Shown here: positions 45,980 to 55,201 of the stretch, piece by piece | Position numbering within the stretch: the first letter of the stretch is position 1 | Layout of the letters: each line of letters opens with the position of its first letter | Assembly (NCBI GenBank): GCA_020354555.1 | Contig: CP070648.1 | Location: forward strand, 47,733 to 111,732 | From: Armatimonadota bacterium | Lineage (GTDB): Bacteria; Armatimonadota; Hebobacteria; GCA-020354555; CP070648 | Direction: 5' to 3' | Length of the DNA stretch: 64,000 nucleotides | The notes under the pieces: generated by a model | Seen by the model: only the letters and a program-made list of their open reading frames with translations | Database searches by the model: none | Told to the model about the DNA's origin: nothing | Program-made: the position numbers and the translations under genes

Positions 45980-48742
45980 ATGCCTGAAGCCTTAGCGCAG
46001 CCGGACCTGATCCCGATCGAAGACGAGATGCGCGACTCGTTCATGCAGTGGGCGGTAAGCGTCATCGTGAGCCGCGCGCTGCCCGACGTGCGGGACGGCC
46101 TCAAGCCGTCGCAGCGTCGCATCCTCTACGCCATGCACGAACTCAACCTCGGGCCGAGTTCGGCCTACCGCAAGTGCGCCAAGGTGTGCGGCGACACCCA
46201 GGGCAACTATCACCCGCACGGCCAGGAGGTGATCTATCCCACGCTGGCGCGGATGGCGCAGGATTGGAACCTGCGCTACCCGGTGGTTGACGGGTTGGGC
46301 AACTTCGGGTCGGTGGACGGCGACCCGCCGGGCGCGATGCGTTACACGGAGTGCCGCCTGTCGCGCTACGGTGTGGACATGCTGGCCGACATCGACCAGC
46401 GCACGGTTGACTTCATGCCCAACTTCGACCAGAGCAGGCAGGAACCGTTGGTGCTGCCGAGCCGGTTTCCCAACCTGCTGTGCAACGGGTCGGCAGGCAT
46501 CGCAGTGGGGATGGCGACGAATATCCCGCCCCACAACCTGGGCGAGGTAGTTGACGCGTGCGTGCTGCTGATTGACAACGAAAGCGCGACCCTGGATGAA
46601 GTGATGCAAGTGCTGCCCGGGCCGGATTTTCCGACCGCCGGGTTGATCCTGGGTATGCGGGGCATTCGCGAAGCATACGAGAGCGGGCGCGGCTCGATCA
46701 TGATGCAGGCGCGGGCGACCATCGAACCGCTGGAGCGAGGGCGCAACGCTATCATCGTCACCGAACTGCCCTACGGTGTGAACAAGGCGCAACTGGTGCA
46801 GCAGATCGCGGATCAGGTGCGCACCAAGCGTCTCAACGGGGTCGCGGCGCTGCGCGACGAGAGCGACCGCAAGGGCATGCGCATCGTCGTCGAACTCAAA
46901 CCCGATGCCAACCCCAATGTCGTACTCAACCACCTCTATAAGCACACGCGCATGCGCAGCGTGTTCCCGGTGAATACCGTCGCGCTGGTGGGGCAGACGC
47001 CGCGCACGCTGGGCATCGTCGGCCTGCTCCAGCAGTTCCTCGGGCATCGCCGCGAGGTCGTGACTCGCCGCGCGCAGTACCAACTGGAGCGCGCCGAGGA
47101 GCGGGCGCACATTCTCGAGGGATACCTGGTCGCCCTCAAGCATATAGACGAGGTGATCGAACTCATCAAGAAATCGCCCGACCCGCCGACGGCGCGCAGC
47201 CGGCTCATGGAGCGCTTCGGGCTCACCGAGGTGCAGGCCCAGGCCATCCTGCAACTCGTGCTGCAGCGGCTCACCAACCTCGAGCGCTCCAAGATCCAGG
47301 AGGAGTATCGGGAGGTCATCAAGCGCATCAACTACCTGCGCGACCTGCTCGAGAGCCCGCGCAAGATCATGCGGGTGGTCAAGGACGAACTCCTGGAGCT
47401 GAAGGAGAAGCTCGGCGACGAGCGGCGCACGCGCATCCACCCCGACGAGGCGGAGGACATCTCGATCGAAGACCTCATCGCCGAGGAGGACGTCGTCATC
47501 ACCGTCACACGCGACGGTTACATCAAGCGGCTGCCGGTGGACACGTACCGCACCCAGGGGCGCGGCGGCAAGGGCGTGGTTGGCCTCACGGCCAAGGAAG
47601 AGGACACGGTGGAGCATCTGTTCATCGCCTCCACGCATCAGTACGTCCTGTTCTTCACCAACCGCGGCAAGGTCTATCGCGTGCGCGCGCATGAGATTCC
47701 GGCGGCGAGCCGCCAGGCGCGCGGCACGGCGATCATCAACCTCATCCCGATCGAGCCTGGAGATGTGGTCACTGCCACTCGGTCGGTGAAGGACTTCGCC
47801 GCCGACCGGTACCTCTTCATGGGTACGCGCCAAGGGATGATCAAGAAAACGAGTCTCAAGGAGTACGACACGCGGCTCAAGGGCGGGATCATCGCCATCA
47901 ACCTACACCAGGGCGATTCGCTGGAATGGGTGAAGGTGACGGACGGCGAGCAAGATATGATCATCGCCACGCGGCAGGGGATGGCGATACGCTTCCCCGA
48001 GAAGCAGGCGCGCCCGATGGGGCGGGCCGCAGCCGGCGTGCGGGGCATTCGTCTGCGCCCGAGGGATGAGGTGGTCGGGATGGAGGTGTGTCGTAAGGAC
48101 TACGACCTGCTCGTCGCCACCGGGAACGGTTACGGGAAACGCACGCTGCTCGACGAGTACCGCAAGCAGGCGCGCGGAGGGGTGGGGATCAAGACCCTCC
48201 AGGTGACGCGGAAGAACGGCCCGCTGGTGGACATGAAGGTGGTGGAGCCGGATGACGAGGTGCTGCTGATCACCGCGGAGGGCCACATCATTCGGCAGCC
48301 GGTAGGGACGATCCGCCGCACGGGGCGCTCGGCGCAGGGGGTGCGGCTGATCCGCCTCGACTCAGGCGATCGCGTGGCGGGCCTCGCGCGGGTGGTGAAG
48401 AAGGAAGACGAGGACGCGCGAGCGACGGACTCTGCGTTCGAGTCAATCGAGGAAGCGGCATCGGCCACTGAGTCTGACGCAGGACGGGCGCCCGAGCGAA
48501 CGGAGGCGCGCCCGGCGCCTGCGGCGCGCGCGCGCGGTAAGGCGGCGACTCGCAAGACGCCGGCACCCAAGAAGCCCGCCGCGGCCAAATCAAAGAAACC
48601 GGCTGCGCGCAAGCCGACCCCGAAGAAGGCGACGGCGCGCACCAAGGCAGCGCCGAAGCGCACCGCAAAGCCTGCGGGCAAGAAGGCAGCGAAGCCGGCC
48701 GGTCGCGCCGGCAAAGCTCGGAGCAGCAGGAAGCGCCGCTGA
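45980..48742 (+). CDS. gyrA: DNA gyrase subunit A with a histone H1-like basic tail
   Basis: 920 residues. Breakage-rejoining subunit: catalytic Tyr122 in AMRYTECRLSRYG, HPHG at 78-81, GyrA box QGRGGKG at 526-532 opening the six-blade C-terminal DNA-wrapping domain, which marks it as gyrase rather than topoisomerase IV. Residues 83 and 87 (E. coli numbering coincides) are Glu and Pro instead of Ser and Asp. After an acidic linker (about 810-850) the last 70 residues (851-920) are Lys/Arg/Ala/Pro repeats with 28 basic and no acidic residues, absent from E. coli GyrA, whose tail is acidic. ATG at 45980 with GGAG eight bases upstream. Confidence 0.97.
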   Translation: MPEALAQPDLIPIEDEMRDSFMQWAVSVIVSRALPDVRDGLKPSQRRILYAMHELNLGPSSAYRKCAKVCGDTQGNYHPHGQEVIYPTLARMAQDWNLRYPVVDGLGNFGSVDGDPPGAMRYTECRLSRYGVDMLADIDQRTVDFMPNFDQSRQEPLVLPSRFPNLLCNGSAGIAVGMATNIPPHNLGEVVDACVLLIDNESATLDEVMQVLPGPDFPTAGLILGMRGIREAYESGRGSIMMQARATIEPLERGRNAIIVTELPYGVNKAQLVQQIADQVRTKRLNGVAALRDESDRKGMRIVVELKPDANPNVVLNHLYKHTRMRSVFPVNTVALVGQTPRTLGIVGLLQQFLGHRREVVTRRAQYQLERAEERAHILEGYLVALKHIDEVIELIKKSPDPPTARSRLMERFGLTEVQAQAILQLVLQRLTNLERSKIQEEYREVIKRINYLRDLLESPRKIMRVVKDELLELKEKLGDERRTRIHPDEAEDISIEDLIAEEDVVITVTRDGYIKRLPVDTYRTQGRGGKGVVGLTAKEEDTVEHLFIASTHQYVLFFTNRGKVYRVRAHEIPAASRQARGTAIINLIPIEPGDVVTATRSVKDFAADRYLFMGTRQGMIKKTSLKEYDTRLKGGIIAINLHQGDSLEWVKVTDGEQDMIIATRQGMAIRFPEKQARPMGRAAAGVRGIRLRPRDEVVGMEVCRKDYDLLVATGNGYGKRTLLDEYRKQARGGVGIKTLQVTRKNGPLVDMKVVEPDDEVLLITAEGHIIRQPVGTIRRTGRSAQGVRLIRLDSGDRVAGLARVVKKEDEDARATDSAFESIEEAASATESDAGRAPERTEARPAPAARARGKAATRKTPAPKKPAAAKSKKPAARKPTPKKATARTKAAPKRTAKPAGKKAAKPAGRAGKARSSRKRR

Positions 48743-48890
48743 AGGGGCGGGGCAGCGCATTCCCAGCCGACGCACCGTTGACGCCGCTCGGCCGCGGCTG
48801 AGCTTCCGCGGCGCTCCGCTCGTCCAAGCCAGGCCGCCAGCAGGCCCGCGCCCCGGAGGTGTCGAACCCAGGGGCGAGGTCCTCGCCCTC

Positions 48891-50210
48891 ATGATCCGTC
48901 TCCCACAAGCCGAGCTTAAGCTTGCGCCGCGTGCCGCTTCACGCCTCGCGCTGTATGCCTTCGCTGCACTCCTCGTTGTCATCAACCTCGTCGCTTTCCG
49001 CCACGCCATCGGTTGGGACGTATTCTACAACACGGACAGCGAGGTGATGCTCGGCGTTGCCGCAAAGGCGGGATGGCGCGAGGCGCTGGGTTGGATCACA
49101 GGGCCGTGGGTCGGCGCTCCGCTTTGCCTTTACTACCGCCCGACTTCGAGCTGGCTGATGTGGGCGGAGTGGGCGCTCTTCGGCTGGAATGCCGCCGGGT
49201 ATCAATGGGTGGGCATGGGCCTCCATATTGCGTCCGTGCTGCTTTTCTGGCGCATCGCGGCGCGGCTGTTGGGCAGCGAATTGCTGGCGGCCGTGGCGGC
49301 GCTGGTTTTCACCGCGCGGCCACGCAATGTGCGAACGCTCGCGGTCCTGACGGCTCAGCCGGACCTGGTGGCGGCGGTATTCATGTTCCTGTCGCTGCTC
49401 CTGCTGTGCGTCGGCCTGGGCGCAGCATGCCGCGCCCCTACAGCCGGTTCGGCTGGGAGTGCCAGACAATGGCGGCAGGCGGCGGTCATCGGCGCTTCGC
49501 TGATGGCCGCTTTGTTGTCGCTCGGCGGAAAGGAAATGGCGCTGAGCCTGCCGCTGCTTGCGAGCCTGATCATCGTCTTCGACCGGCGGTCAAGCAGGCG
49601 AGAAAAGTTGATGCTGCTCGGGGCGTACTGGGCCGCATTCGCCGCGTTCATGCTGCTGCGGACGTTCGCCATGTCGGGGCTCGGGTACATTCCGAAGGGA
49701 TGGCGCGACCCGATGCAGGCGATGACGACGTTCGGGCGCTCGGCGGGGTTGTACTTCGCCTACCCCTTTGCGGCGTCGGTGCTGACCAGGGAATGGTGGC
49801 CGTTGGCGATGTTCGCACTGATCGGGGGGTATGCCGCGGCTGCCTGGCGGCGTCCGCCGCTGCGCCAGGAGCGCACGGTTCTCTACGTCGCTGTGCCCGC
49901 GTTGATCGGTGCGGCGCTCGGCGCTGCGGCGCTGTGTTATGAGACGTGGGCCGGGATCCTGACGTGGTATCCGTGGCGGCTGTTGGGACTGATGCTGCTG
50001 TACGCGGCCGGAGCGGCGCTGATCATCGCGCGTGATCGTCGAGCGGCGCTGTTCGTCCTCTTGTGGGGGCTGTTCGCGTTCGTACCGGCGGCGTACCGCG
50101 TGTTCGACTGGTCGGGTAAGTTCTTCTACATCCCACACACGTTCTGGGCGCTGGCGGCGGCGCTGGCGGTTGATGCTGTGATCCCACTGGCGCGACGGCC
50201 GGCCCGCTAA
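48891..50210 (+). CDS. Polytopic membrane protein, GT-C glycosyltransferase-like
   Basis: 439 residues with about ten hydrophobic helices. The first luminal loop has IGWDVFYNTDSEVMLG and CLYYRPTSSWLMWAEWALFG, resembling dolichyl-phosphate-mannose-type or TMTC-like GT-C proteins (acidic motif after TM1, then YYRP). The helix after it carries RPRNVRTLAVLTAQPDLV. Transfer of a sugar from a polyprenyl-phosphate donor to an envelope acceptor is plausible; assignment is only fold-level. ATG at 48891 with a poor ribosome site. Confidence 0.7.
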   Translation: MIRLPQAELKLAPRAASRLALYAFAALLVVINLVAFRHAIGWDVFYNTDSEVMLGVAAKAGWREALGWITGPWVGAPLCLYYRPTSSWLMWAEWALFGWNAAGYQWVGMGLHIASVLLFWRIAARLLGSELLAAVAALVFTARPRNVRTLAVLTAQPDLVAAVFMFLSLLLLCVGLGAACRAPTAGSAGSARQWRQAAVIGASLMAALLSLGGKEMALSLPLLASLIIVFDRRSSRREKLMLLGAYWAAFAAFMLLRTFAMSGLGYIPKGWRDPMQAMTTFGRSAGLYFAYPFAASVLTREWWPLAMFALIGGYAAAAWRRPPLRQERTVLYVAVPALIGAALGAAALCYETWAGILTWYPWRLLGLMLLYAAGAALIIARDRRAALFVLLWGLFAFVPAAYRVFDWSGKFFYIPHTFWALAAALAVDAVIPLARRPAR

Positions 50211-50435
50211 GCACTACCACGACGGTGCGGGGGGCTACGGCAACAGATTCATGCGCGGACAACGCGGCTTGGGCATCGCGCAGGCTGCGGCACCAGTGAG
50301 TAGATGTTGGCGCTGCGGCCGGAGCGAACGGCCCTATAGAGATTGCTCACTGCGTTCGGAAGAGCAAGGACATCGTGGGCACGAGGCCTGCCTCAGCGAT
50401 GCCGTCCGTCCTCGTCGTTCAGACCCGTGAACGTG

Positions 50436-51398
50436 CTACTGTTGCTCAACAGTGTACTGTGTGCTCCGGATGTGGTCTATCACGAGGGTGCCCGGCGGGA
50501 ATTGCAGCTCAAGATCCTCGGGCGAGAGCTTCGTATCGGCATCGAAGGACAGGACGCGCATGTCGCCTTGGATGGTACTCCCATCTTCGTGCTCGACGCG
50601 TCGAGTCATGTGAGTTGGGATCCACGCATCGCCCGCTTTCGCCACGGTCTCGATCCGAAGCTCCATGGTGTTCTTGCCGGCGCTGCGGTAGGTGACGATC
50701 CTGGGGAGGAAGCCGTGGACGTCGTCGATCCAGTAGTATAAGTCCCGCTTGTTGCCGTCTTCGAATAGAAAACCGAATCCCCTCACGCCAAATTGCCGCT
50801 CGGGGCCTGCTCGCAACGTGCGGCCCGATTCGGCCGCCGTACGCAGCTGCTTCCAGTTGATGACAATGGGACCGGACCCACGGATGGCGGACAGAGGGTG
50901 CCTTCCGTCGAATCCCCTCCGGTCCGTGTTGTTCCCAGCCGCGGGCAATATCTGAGCCGTAAGTATCTCCTCTGCCGACGAGGCGGAATCTCCGCGCACC
51001 GCCGCGAGCCGTATCTCCCGCCCATCAGTCCACGTGCGAATGCGCGGCATGGTAGCCTCGTAGTCGTAGTCTGCGGTCGCCGGCGCGAACGACGTGCTCA
51101 GGTCCTCGAAGTAGGCCGTCTGGGGCGCGACGTACTTCATGAGGAATCTCCGCGTCGTCTTATCCTCGGCAGTGACCTGTTTGTACTCCACTTCAGCAAT
51201 GAGGTGCTGTATCGCGTCATAGTTACGCTGCATGCCCTCCGCTCTGGTCGCGGCTTCCGCCTCGGCGTACCCGACGATGTCCTGTGGCCGTACGCGCGAA
51301 TGCGCCGCCAAGCCATGACTCACGAGACGCGGAGCGCCGAGTGTCGCTCCGCCAATAAGCGCCAGACCGACCGCCACATACATCGTCTTTGCCATCAT
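50436..51398 (-). CDS. Secreted protein of unknown function, LolA-like
   Basis: 320 residues. Signal peptide MAKTMYVAVGLALIGGATLG. The mature part (AEVEYKQVTAEDKTTRRFLM, APQTAYFEDLSTSFAPATADYD, DGREIRLAA, YYWIDDVHGFLPRIVTYRS, FDADTKLSPEDLELQFPPGT) recalls the half-barrel outer-membrane lipoprotein-sorting (LolA/DUF) family, without a specific match. ATG ATG at 51398 preceded by GGAGGGGG. Codon use is somewhat less GC-biased than in housekeeping neighbours, possibly because the gene was acquired. Confidence 0.72.
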   Translation of the reverse strand: MMAKTMYVAVGLALIGGATLGAPRLVSHGLAAHSRVRPQDIVGYAEAEAATRAEGMQRNYDAIQHLIAEVEYKQVTAEDKTTRRFLMKYVAPQTAYFEDLSTSFAPATADYDYEATMPRIRTWTDGREIRLAAVRGDSASSAEEILTAQILPAAGNNTDRRGFDGRHPLSAIRGSGPIVINWKQLRTAAESGRTLRAGPERQFGVRGFGFLFEDGNKRDLYYWIDDVHGFLPRIVTYRSAGKNTMELRIETVAKAGDAWIPTHMTRRVEHEDGSTIQGDMRVLSFDADTKLSPEDLELQFPPGTLVIDHIRSTQYTVEQQ

Positions 51399-51652
51399 CC
51401 CGACCCCCTCCATGACATCCACAGGCTGTGCACTAGGCCGATACCCGCTGGCGTGCCAGAGCCAACGCCGTGGGCCAACTGCCCATCACCTACTCTACGA
51501 GCATATTGTCTTCCCCAATCCGACTCTTTCTAAGCTTCCCCGAGCGGGCCCGACAACCTTCGGGAGGAAGCGCACAGGCATCGCGAGCAACTGTTCGCAG
51601 CAGTCCCGTATCGAGGAGGGGGTATGACCGTCGACGCCATACATAAGAGACC

Positions 51653-54292
51653 TCAGTCCTCGTACGGCCCGGCGACCGCAACCGCGGACTCGCGCGGATC
51701 GCTGCACCGCGCCGCGACCTCCATCACGTGCTCGGCGGTGACCGCCTCGACCAGGCTCCGATAGCGTGCGAGGTAATCGAGGCCCAGATCCCAGTAGGCG
51801 ACGTCGTGGATCGCATCGGCGACGCCCTCGTTGGTCTCCAGGCGCAAGGCGAGGCCGCCGATCTGGTTGGATTTGGCGTCGGCCAACTCGTCGGCGGGCG
51901 GGGGCTCGGAGCGCAAGCGGTTGATCTCCCGGCACACGCTTTCCAAGGCGCGCTCGACATGGGCCGGGCTGACGCCGGCGCGCAGCTTCCACAGCCCGCG
52001 GCCGAGGCACGCCTCGACGCTGCTCCCGGCGTAGTACGCCAGCCCTTGATCGTCGCGCACCGTCTTTCCCAGTCGCCCCATCAGTCCCAGGCGGCCGAGG
52101 ATATTATCGGCGAGATTGAGGGCGGTGAAATCGTCGTCCGTGCGGCTGATCGCGCGGTATCCCAGCGCGATGTCAACCTGGGATTTGTGCTTCATGGTGC
52201 GAATGCGCCGGGCGACGTTTGGGGGATCGCCGGGAGGGGCGATCTCGAAGTCGGCGACGCCCGGCACCGCCCAGTCGCCGAAGGAGCGTTCGACGAGCTC
52301 GAGCACCTCCCGCGCCCGTTTGTCGCCGACGACGGCGACGATCATTGTCTGCGGGCCGTAGCAGCGTCGGTGGAACTCGGCGAGGTCTTCGGCCGAGAGC
52401 CGCGACACGGTCTCGAGAGTCCCGCTGATGTGGCGACGATAGGGGTGCCCAGGCGCGTAGGCCAGCTCGTGGAGGTCATGCTCCGCCATGGCATGGGGGT
52501 CATCGAGTTCATCCTTGATGCCGGTTATGATCTCGTTCCGCGCCAACTCCACTTGGTCCGACGGGAAGGTAGGCGCGCGCAGGCAGTCGGAGAGAATCTC
52601 CAGCAGGAGAGGCAGATCCGCCTCGAGGCCCTTGGCTGCGAAGGAGACGCGCTCCGACGAGCACCAGCAGCCGATCTGGCCGCCCACGGATTCCACGACA
52701 TCCGCTATCTCGTCGCGGCTGCGGCCGCCGGCGCCGCGGCGCAGGGTCGTGGCGGTGAAGTTGGCGAGACCGGCGGTATCGTCGGTTTCCAGCGCGCCGC
52801 CGACCTTGAGGCTTCCTCGCACCACGATCGCGGGGCTATGCTTGCTCTCGTTGACCAGCAGTCTGGCGCCGTTGTCGAGGAAGGACTCCTGGACGCGCGG
52901 CAGGGCGGGGTCGCCGCCGGTGGCGAAAGCCGGACGGTCTATGACGCTGTAGAGCATCGCCACCTCCTTGCCGGGGGCACGCGTTTCCGGCGCGGGAGCA
53001 GTGGGCTCGAAAACGCCCACGGTGCGGTTGTCGGCACGCAGGTACTTCTCCGCTGCGGCACGCACGTCGTCCGGCGTGAGCGCGGCCACCGCATCCAGAA
53101 CCGCCGTGAGATAACGGTAGCCGACCGTGGACTCATAGTAGCCGAGCGCGCTTGCCTGGCTGGAGACGCCGCTGGCGCCGTAAGCGTACTGGGCGCGCAT
53201 CTGACGGATGGCTTTGGCCAGCTCGGCGGGCTCGGGCGCCTCGGCGCGCAGGCGCTCGACCTCCTCGAGGGCCCGGCATTCCGCGTCCTGAGGGCTGACG
53301 CCGTCGCGCACCATCATACGAAAGTGAAACAGCCCGGGGTCTATTCCCGGAGCGAGATAGCACCCGATTGATGACGCCAGCCCGCCTTCCACGAGGGCGC
53401 GATAGAGGCGAGAACTCCGTCCGAGATATACGCCGGAGCCGAACCCGACAGGCTTGGCCCCGCCCAGGATCGCGTCGCACGCGATGAGCGCGGGCAAGTC
53501 GGGATGGCCGATCTCGGGGACATGGTAGGCGAGTTGCACGCGAGCGGCGGCACCGGGCTTGCGCAGGGATACGCGCCGCTCACCGGACTGAGATGGCTCC
53601 TGCCCGCGCAGTGCAGGCGGTTCCGGCGCCGCGGCGATGGGGTCGAAGTAGCGATGCACCAGTTCCGCCGCCTCGGCGGCGGCGAAGTCGCCGGCGAGCA
53701 CGAGAATGCAGTTGCCGGGCGTGTAATACGTGCGGTAGTGGTGATACAAGTCATCGCGCGTTATGGACTCCAGATCGCTGCGCCAACCCAGCACATGCCA
53801 GCGATAGGGATGAACGCGGAAGGCGGCGGCCTGCACCTCCTCGTAGAGCAGGAAGCCGGGGTCGTTCTCGCTCATGGAGCGCTCGGAGAGGATCACCGTC
53901 CGCTCGGCGCCGACGTCGTCGGGGCTGAACCTGGCGTTGACCATGCGGTCGCTCTCGATGCGGGCGGCGAGTTCGAGATGCTCGCGCGGCAGGGTTTCGA
54001 GATAGACCGTGTGGTCTTCACTGGTGAAGCCGTTGAGATAGCCGCCGAGCCGGCTGACCTGGCGCATGATCTCGCCTTTGGCGAAGCCGTCGGTGCCCTT
54101 GAACAGCATGTGCTCGACCCAGTGACTCACGCCCGTGATCCCGGGCAGCTCGTTGCGCGAGCCGACGCCGTACCAGGCCCAGAACGTGACCACGGGAGCG
54201 GCGTGTATCTCCTTGATGAGCACGCGCAGTCCGTTATCCAGGACGATGCGCTGCACCTTATCTGCTATCGCCGTTGACGTTCGCTTTGGCAT
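51653..54292 (-). CDS. Tandem M16 family zinc metalloprotease
   Basis: 879 residues in two M16 (pitrilysin-like) halves fused in one chain, each with a core and a C-terminal M16 module. The N-terminal half is catalytic: inverted zinc motif HWVEH (His57, Glu60, His61) with the third ligand Glu137 76 residues on. The C-terminal half (from about 440; NGARLLVNESKHSPAIVVRG) lacks HxxEH and should be the inactive partner of the clam shell. Usual substrates are small peptides; location is probably cytoplasmic or periplasmic without a visible signal. It follows the PASTA gene by 90 bp on the same strand. Confidence 0.92.
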   Translation of the reverse strand: MPKRTSTAIADKVQRIVLDNGLRVLIKEIHAAPVVTFWAWYGVGSRNELPGITGVSHWVEHMLFKGTDGFAKGEIMRQVSRLGGYLNGFTSEDHTVYLETLPREHLELAARIESDRMVNARFSPDDVGAERTVILSERSMSENDPGFLLYEEVQAAAFRVHPYRWHVLGWRSDLESITRDDLYHHYRTYYTPGNCILVLAGDFAAAEAAELVHRYFDPIAAAPEPPALRGQEPSQSGERRVSLRKPGAAARVQLAYHVPEIGHPDLPALIACDAILGGAKPVGFGSGVYLGRSSRLYRALVEGGLASSIGCYLAPGIDPGLFHFRMMVRDGVSPQDAECRALEEVERLRAEAPEPAELAKAIRQMRAQYAYGASGVSSQASALGYYESTVGYRYLTAVLDAVAALTPDDVRAAAEKYLRADNRTVGVFEPTAPAPETRAPGKEVAMLYSVIDRPAFATGGDPALPRVQESFLDNGARLLVNESKHSPAIVVRGSLKVGGALETDDTAGLANFTATTLRRGAGGRSRDEIADVVESVGGQIGCWCSSERVSFAAKGLEADLPLLLEILSDCLRAPTFPSDQVELARNEIITGIKDELDDPHAMAEHDLHELAYAPGHPYRRHISGTLETVSRLSAEDLAEFHRRCYGPQTMIVAVVGDKRAREVLELVERSFGDWAVPGVADFEIAPPGDPPNVARRIRTMKHKSQVDIALGYRAISRTDDDFTALNLADNILGRLGLMGRLGKTVRDDQGLAYYAGSSVEACLGRGLWKLRAGVSPAHVERALESVCREINRLRSEPPPADELADAKSNQIGGLALRLETNEGVADAIHDVAYWDLGLDYLARYRSLVEAVTAEHVMEVAARCSDPRESAVAVAGPYED

Positions 54293-54382
54293 AGTTGGGG
54301 CTGGGTCTCCTCGATCAGGTTGTCACTTGCGAGGGCCGGCAGCGCTCTTCACACAGCCGTAGCTCGCCGTGAATACGTCGGC

Positions 54383-55201
54383 CTAGAACCGCTTTTCCTC
54401 GATGAGCTTGTCGTCCACATAGACGCGGGCGGTTGCCTCGCCCTGCCCCGTCACGACCTGGGTGATGGTCGCCCCCGGATCGTGGAGCGCGTTGTAGGGA
54501 ATGGTCATCCCGCGTTCATCTTCGACCTCGATGCGCACCTCGGCGGGCCGTTGTCCCGCTGGCAGGGTGACCTGCACGACGGCATAGTGGGGTTGCGCCG
54601 GAGTTTCGGGGGCCTCGCCGGCAGCTTCCTCGGGCAACACGCGCGGTTGTGGGCCGGCGCTGACGACGAGTTCGACGCCCTCGCCGCGCGGGATGCGGAC
54701 ATCCGGCGCAGGATGCTGCTGCATGACCAGCCCCGCAGGCACCGCTTCGTTGTAGCGGCGCCGGATGCGGGCGAGGCGCAGATCTGCAGCGGAGACTGCC
54801 TCGCTGGCGCGTGCGAGGTCCATTTCGCGCACATCAGGCATGGCGACGGAGGGCGGGCCGTCGCTCAGGACCAACTCCACGGTCCGGCCCTGACGCACAG
54901 TCCGACCCGCTTCGGGCGCGGCACTGATGACGGCGTCCGGGGGCAATTCCTCGTGATGGCGCCGGGCGGTGATCTGTCCCACCAGGCCCCGGCGCGCCAG
55001 GATCTGCTCCGCTGCGCGAACATTGATGCCAACAACATCGGGCACCCTGATCTCGCGCGGCGCCATCCCCAGCCATAAGTACAAGCCGCCGACTACCAGG
55101 GCGACCACGGCGGCGACCAAGCCCAGCAGCATCAGCACTCCCCACCACGGGGAGGGCGGAGGTATGGGGGGCTCTCGAGGCGGTTGCTGGGGGGACGTCA
55201 T
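54383..55201 (-). CDS. Orphan PASTA-domain membrane protein
   Basis: 272 residues. A Pro-rich cytoplasmic stub (PPREPPIPPPSPWW), one transmembrane helix (VLMLLGLVAAVVALVVGGLYLWL), then two PASTA modules (IRVPDVVGINVRAAEQILARR and VAMPDVREMDLARASEAVSA) and a C-terminal beta domain. PASTA modules bind muropeptides and usually belong to PknB-type kinases or class B PBPs; here no kinase or transpeptidase is attached. Its ATG overlaps the mltG stop (ATGA), implying translational coupling, which supports a cell-wall role. Confidence 0.88.
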   Translation of the reverse strand: MTSPQQPPREPPIPPPSPWWGVLMLLGLVAAVVALVVGGLYLWLGMAPREIRVPDVVGINVRAAEQILARRGLVGQITARRHHEELPPDAVISAAPEAGRTVRQGRTVELVLSDGPPSVAMPDVREMDLARASEAVSAADLRLARIRRRYNEAVPAGLVMQQHPAPDVRIPRGEGVELVVSAGPQPRVLPEEAAGEAPETPAQPHYAVVQVTLPAGQRPAEVRIEVEDERGMTIPYNALHDPGATITQVVTGQGEATARVYVDDKLIEEKRF

